Assembly: GCF_900116105.1 (NCBI RefSeq)
Contig: NZ_FPAC01000004.1
Coordinates: 159,348-223,347, forward strand
Direction: 5' to 3'
Source of the DNA: Paenibacillus sp. 453mf
GTDB lineage: Bacteria; Bacillota; Bacilli; Paenibacillales; Paenibacillaceae
DNA length: 64,000 bases
Part shown: positions 62,210-64,000 of the stretch, one piece after another
Numbering within the stretch: position 1 is the first letter of the stretch
Layout: the number at the start of each line of letters is the position of its first letter
Translations under genes and position numbers: made by a program
The notes under the pieces: model-generated
Database searches by the model: none
Seen by the model: the letters and a program-made list of their open reading frames with translations, nothing else
Told to the model about the DNA's origin: nothing

Positions 62210-63040
62210 TCAGATCATCCAGTGCTGCCAGTCCTGATTAGCAGTACGCTGCTCTGTTAACCACGCACGGGTACGTTTGATTAGCTGCTCACGTTCCGGT
62301 CCTGATGAAAAGGTATGGTCACCTTGAAAAATAATATCCTTATCGCAGCGTCCCTCGCTGCGCATCCAGAATACCTTCTGATATAAAAAGGCGTAGTCCA
62401 CCGGGATTGTATCATCGCTCGTTCCGTGGATGACCAGCACATCGCCTGAGAACTTGAGCGCCTCCTGAAACGGCTGAAAATCTGCGAGCGATTCGAAGTA
62501 TGTTGGAGTAAAGCGATAGCCTAAATAATCTGCAGCACCCTCTTTGACAGAGGTATCGTATTTGTCACGACCTGTAATTTTTATTATGTCATTAAAGGGA
62601 TACCCTACAGCAGACCACAGGACAAGCTTGGTTACTCGTTTGTCTCTTACCGCAGTATGCAGTGCCGTAGCTCCTCCCAGGCTGTGACCGAGCAGCGTCA
62701 CCTGCTGAGGATCAACATCACAGCAGTCAATAGCATAGTCGAGCACACTCTTCGTCTGATTAATCATCGACTGCAGTCCCTCGGCGCCATATTCACCTGT
62801 ACTCTCTCCGCAGCCGATATAGTCAAACCGGAGTACCAGATTCCCATCCTCCGCTAATTCTCTCGCCGTTTTGACAAACAAACGGTCAACACCAATGCGA
62901 TTGCCTACAAACCCATGGCAAATAATGATCAGCGGTACTCGAGCTGGCTTCTTGCCTTCTGATATCTCGCTTACAACCGGATAGTGGATCGTTGCTGCTA
63001 TTTCCTCTTTCCCATGCTTGATCCCAATATGTCGTTCCAT
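62210..63040 (-). CDS. Alpha/beta hydrolase
   Basis: 276 residues, cytoplasmic. The nucleophile elbow G-H-S-L-G-G-A-T lies near residue 118; the oxyanion region C-H-G-F-V-G-N near 42; the acid in H-G-T-S-D-D-T-I-P near 218; and the catalytic His in G-D-H-T-F-S near 250. It resembles the Firmicute esterase/acyl-transferase hydrolases related to the BAAT/DLH groups; the substrate is unknown. GGGAGG lies 7 bases before the ATG. Monocistronic. Confidence 0.88.
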   Translation of the reverse strand: MERHIGIKHGKEEIAATIHYPVVSEISEGKKPARVPLIIICHGFVGNRIGVDRLFVKTARELAEDGNLVLRFDYIGCGESTGEYGAEGLQSMINQTKSVLDYAIDCCDVDPQQVTLLGHSLGGATALHTAVRDKRVTKLVLWSAVGYPFNDIIKITGRDKYDTSVKEGAADYLGYRFTPTYFESLADFQPFQEALKFSGDVLVIHGTSDDTIPVDYAFLYQKVFWMRSEGRCDKDIIFQGDHTFSSGPEREQLIKRTRAWLTEQRTANQDWQHWMI

Positions 63041-63176
63041 ATGACTGCCTCCCAGTAAAAAATAACACCTGAATGGATATTCAAATTATATTTCAATTAA
63101 TTCCGATAAGTTTAATGTGAATTAGATGAAATTAGTGTAGCACCATTCTTTACTGAAAGTCAATCGAATCTATTCC

Positions 63177-63521
63177 CTATTCATAACTGCGTCGAAACAT
63201 CGCATGGGTTTCTGATTTGCCCTTCCATTCCACAGGCTCCGCATCTGCCTCACCACGAGGTATCGTTCCCTCATCTTCCGTTCCAAATTCTGTATCAGCT
63301 ATTGTCCGATAGACGGGCGCCACATTCGCAATCTCGGTACTGATCTGAGCTGCTCCCTTCACCCGCTGGTTCTCTGCAGAACGGCTCACCTCATGAGCCC
63401 ACGCAAATTCCTCATTATAACTGGTTGTTTCTTCAATATGTTCTGCCTTCACAACCTCATCCTTGACTCCCCTTGACTGGCTGTTTAACAGATACTGTCT
63501 TGTCGCATCATTCTGTGTCAT
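63177..63521 (-). CDS. Hypothetical acidic protein
   Basis: 114 residues, soluble, polar, rich in Glu/Ala/Ser and without membrane segments or Cys. GGGAGG lies 7 bases before the ATG, so it is well expressed. No family recognised. The sequence composition suggests a mostly disordered protein; a spore-related role is only a guess. Confidence 0.6.
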   Translation of the reverse strand: MTQNDATRQYLLNSQSRGVKDEVVKAEHIEETTSYNEEFAWAHEVSRSAENQRVKGAAQISTEIANVAPVYRTIADTEFGTEDEGTIPRGEADAEPVEWKGKSETHAMFRRSYE

Positions 63522-63718
63522 AATCGAAATCCTCCCTTATATGCGTACTGCTCTTAGTTTAAGCACACAACATAGTGTGCGACAGGAGATAACCGGCTAT
63601 ACACTCCCTCTCGGACCTACGGATTTGCATCACAAACTTCATGGAATGGATTAATCCAGGCAATAATAAAGAATAATAACAAGCAGCAATTGAAGAATAT
63701 AGGAAAGGAAGATATCAC

Positions 63719-63838
63719 ATGAATCTCATGTTTCACTGGCTTCAGCATCACCTGGGAAGTGTATTCCTATGCCTTGCCGTTCTCGCAGCCATTATATATG
63801 TAGCCGTTCATCATACTCAGCTGTTTTATAAAGAATAA
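63719..63838 (+). CDS. 39-residue single-helix membrane peptide
   Basis: ATG 63719 with AAAGGAAG 8 bases upstream opens a 39-codon frame: M-N-L-M-F-H-W-L-Q-H-H then a hydrophobic helix (V-F-L-C-L-A-V-L-A-A-I-I-Y-V-A-V) and H-H-T-Q-L-F-Y-K-E. Small inner-membrane peptides of this kind are common but of unknown role. It was not matched to a family. Confidence 0.5.
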   Translation: MNLMFHWLQHHLGSVFLCLAVLAAIIYVAVHHTQLFYKE

Positions 63839-63930
63839 GCTTACGGCTAACTTTGCTAATTCCACCTTACTCCCGTATACTTTATTCATATTATGCACGG
63901 ACATAGGGCAGAGGAGTGGACAATACAGTA

Positions 63931-64000
63931 ATGAATCGCAGCAAACAAATCATGCTGATCAAGAATCGGCAAACCACGGTCATTGGCCAGATGACATCCC
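63931..64000 (+). CDS. Start of a gene running off the window
   Basis: ATG 63931 begins an open frame (M-N-R-S-K-Q-I-M-L-I-K-N-R-Q-T-T-V) that reaches the window end. AGAGGAG lies about 14 bases upstream; an in-frame GTG at 63916 is an alternative. Too short to identify. Confidence 0.35.
   Translation, partial: MNRSKQIMLIKNRQTTVIGQMTS

Overview
The window looks like chromosome from a spore-forming Paenibacillus-type Firmicute. The evidence is strong GGAGG ribosome binding sites, two very large exported proteins ending in S-layer homology (SLH) repeats, a modular GH10 xylanase of the CBM22/GH10/CBM9/SLH layout, Spo0A-box-like sites, and a YerC / DagK / RlmD neighbourhood like that of Bacillus. 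No rRNA, tRNA or CRISPR array was seen. The species call is inference.

Layout. 0-12 kb: a partial GNAT acetyltransferase, a HupE/UreJ membrane protein, and a 2627-residue surface protein (four lamin-tail-like modules, a calcineurin-like phosphoesterase, three SLH repeats), divergent from a membrane-anchored AraC regulator. 12-19 kb: housekeeping genes (LOG protein, MazG-like, AlkD-like, DUF4317, dihydrouridine synthase, a MetE-like methyltransferase with LysR-type operator boxes). 18.7-25.4 kb: a lipoprotein, a MacB/FtsX-type ABC pair, an SF0329-like protein, an Lrp regulator and a frameshifted metallo-hydrolase. 25.5-30 kb: the xylanase.

30-42.8 kb is an AT-rich, defence-rich island: a VWA protein with a frameshifted macro-domain/HTH protein, an EVE-McrB/McrC type IV restriction pair, a solitary Mrr-like nuclease with a CoiA-like Cys/His N-terminus, and a SIR2-HerA (Nezha-like) anti-phage pair whose HerA carries a C-terminal KTSC-like domain. 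A resolvase remnant and a decayed large serine recombinase close it off. The recombinase stops one base from the 3' end of the convergent rlmD, which marks that end as the probable integration site.

42.8-64 kb returns to conserved chromosome: rlmD-dagK, a sirohydrochlorin chelatase with a YerC-type regulator, CorA, a DUF47-Pit phosphate operon with PHO-like repeats, and a compact metal-handling run (Nik/Opp-type ABC importer, two small proteins, a P1B-type ATPase). A DUF3048 lipoprotein, a truncated DoxX, an extradiol dioxygenase, an alpha/beta hydrolase and small proteins follow. Five loci are broken (metallo-hydrolase, macro protein, resolvase, recombinase, DoxX). The mobile-element genes carry several lesions and look truly decayed; the single lesions in the metallo-hydrolase and macro gene could also be sequence errors.
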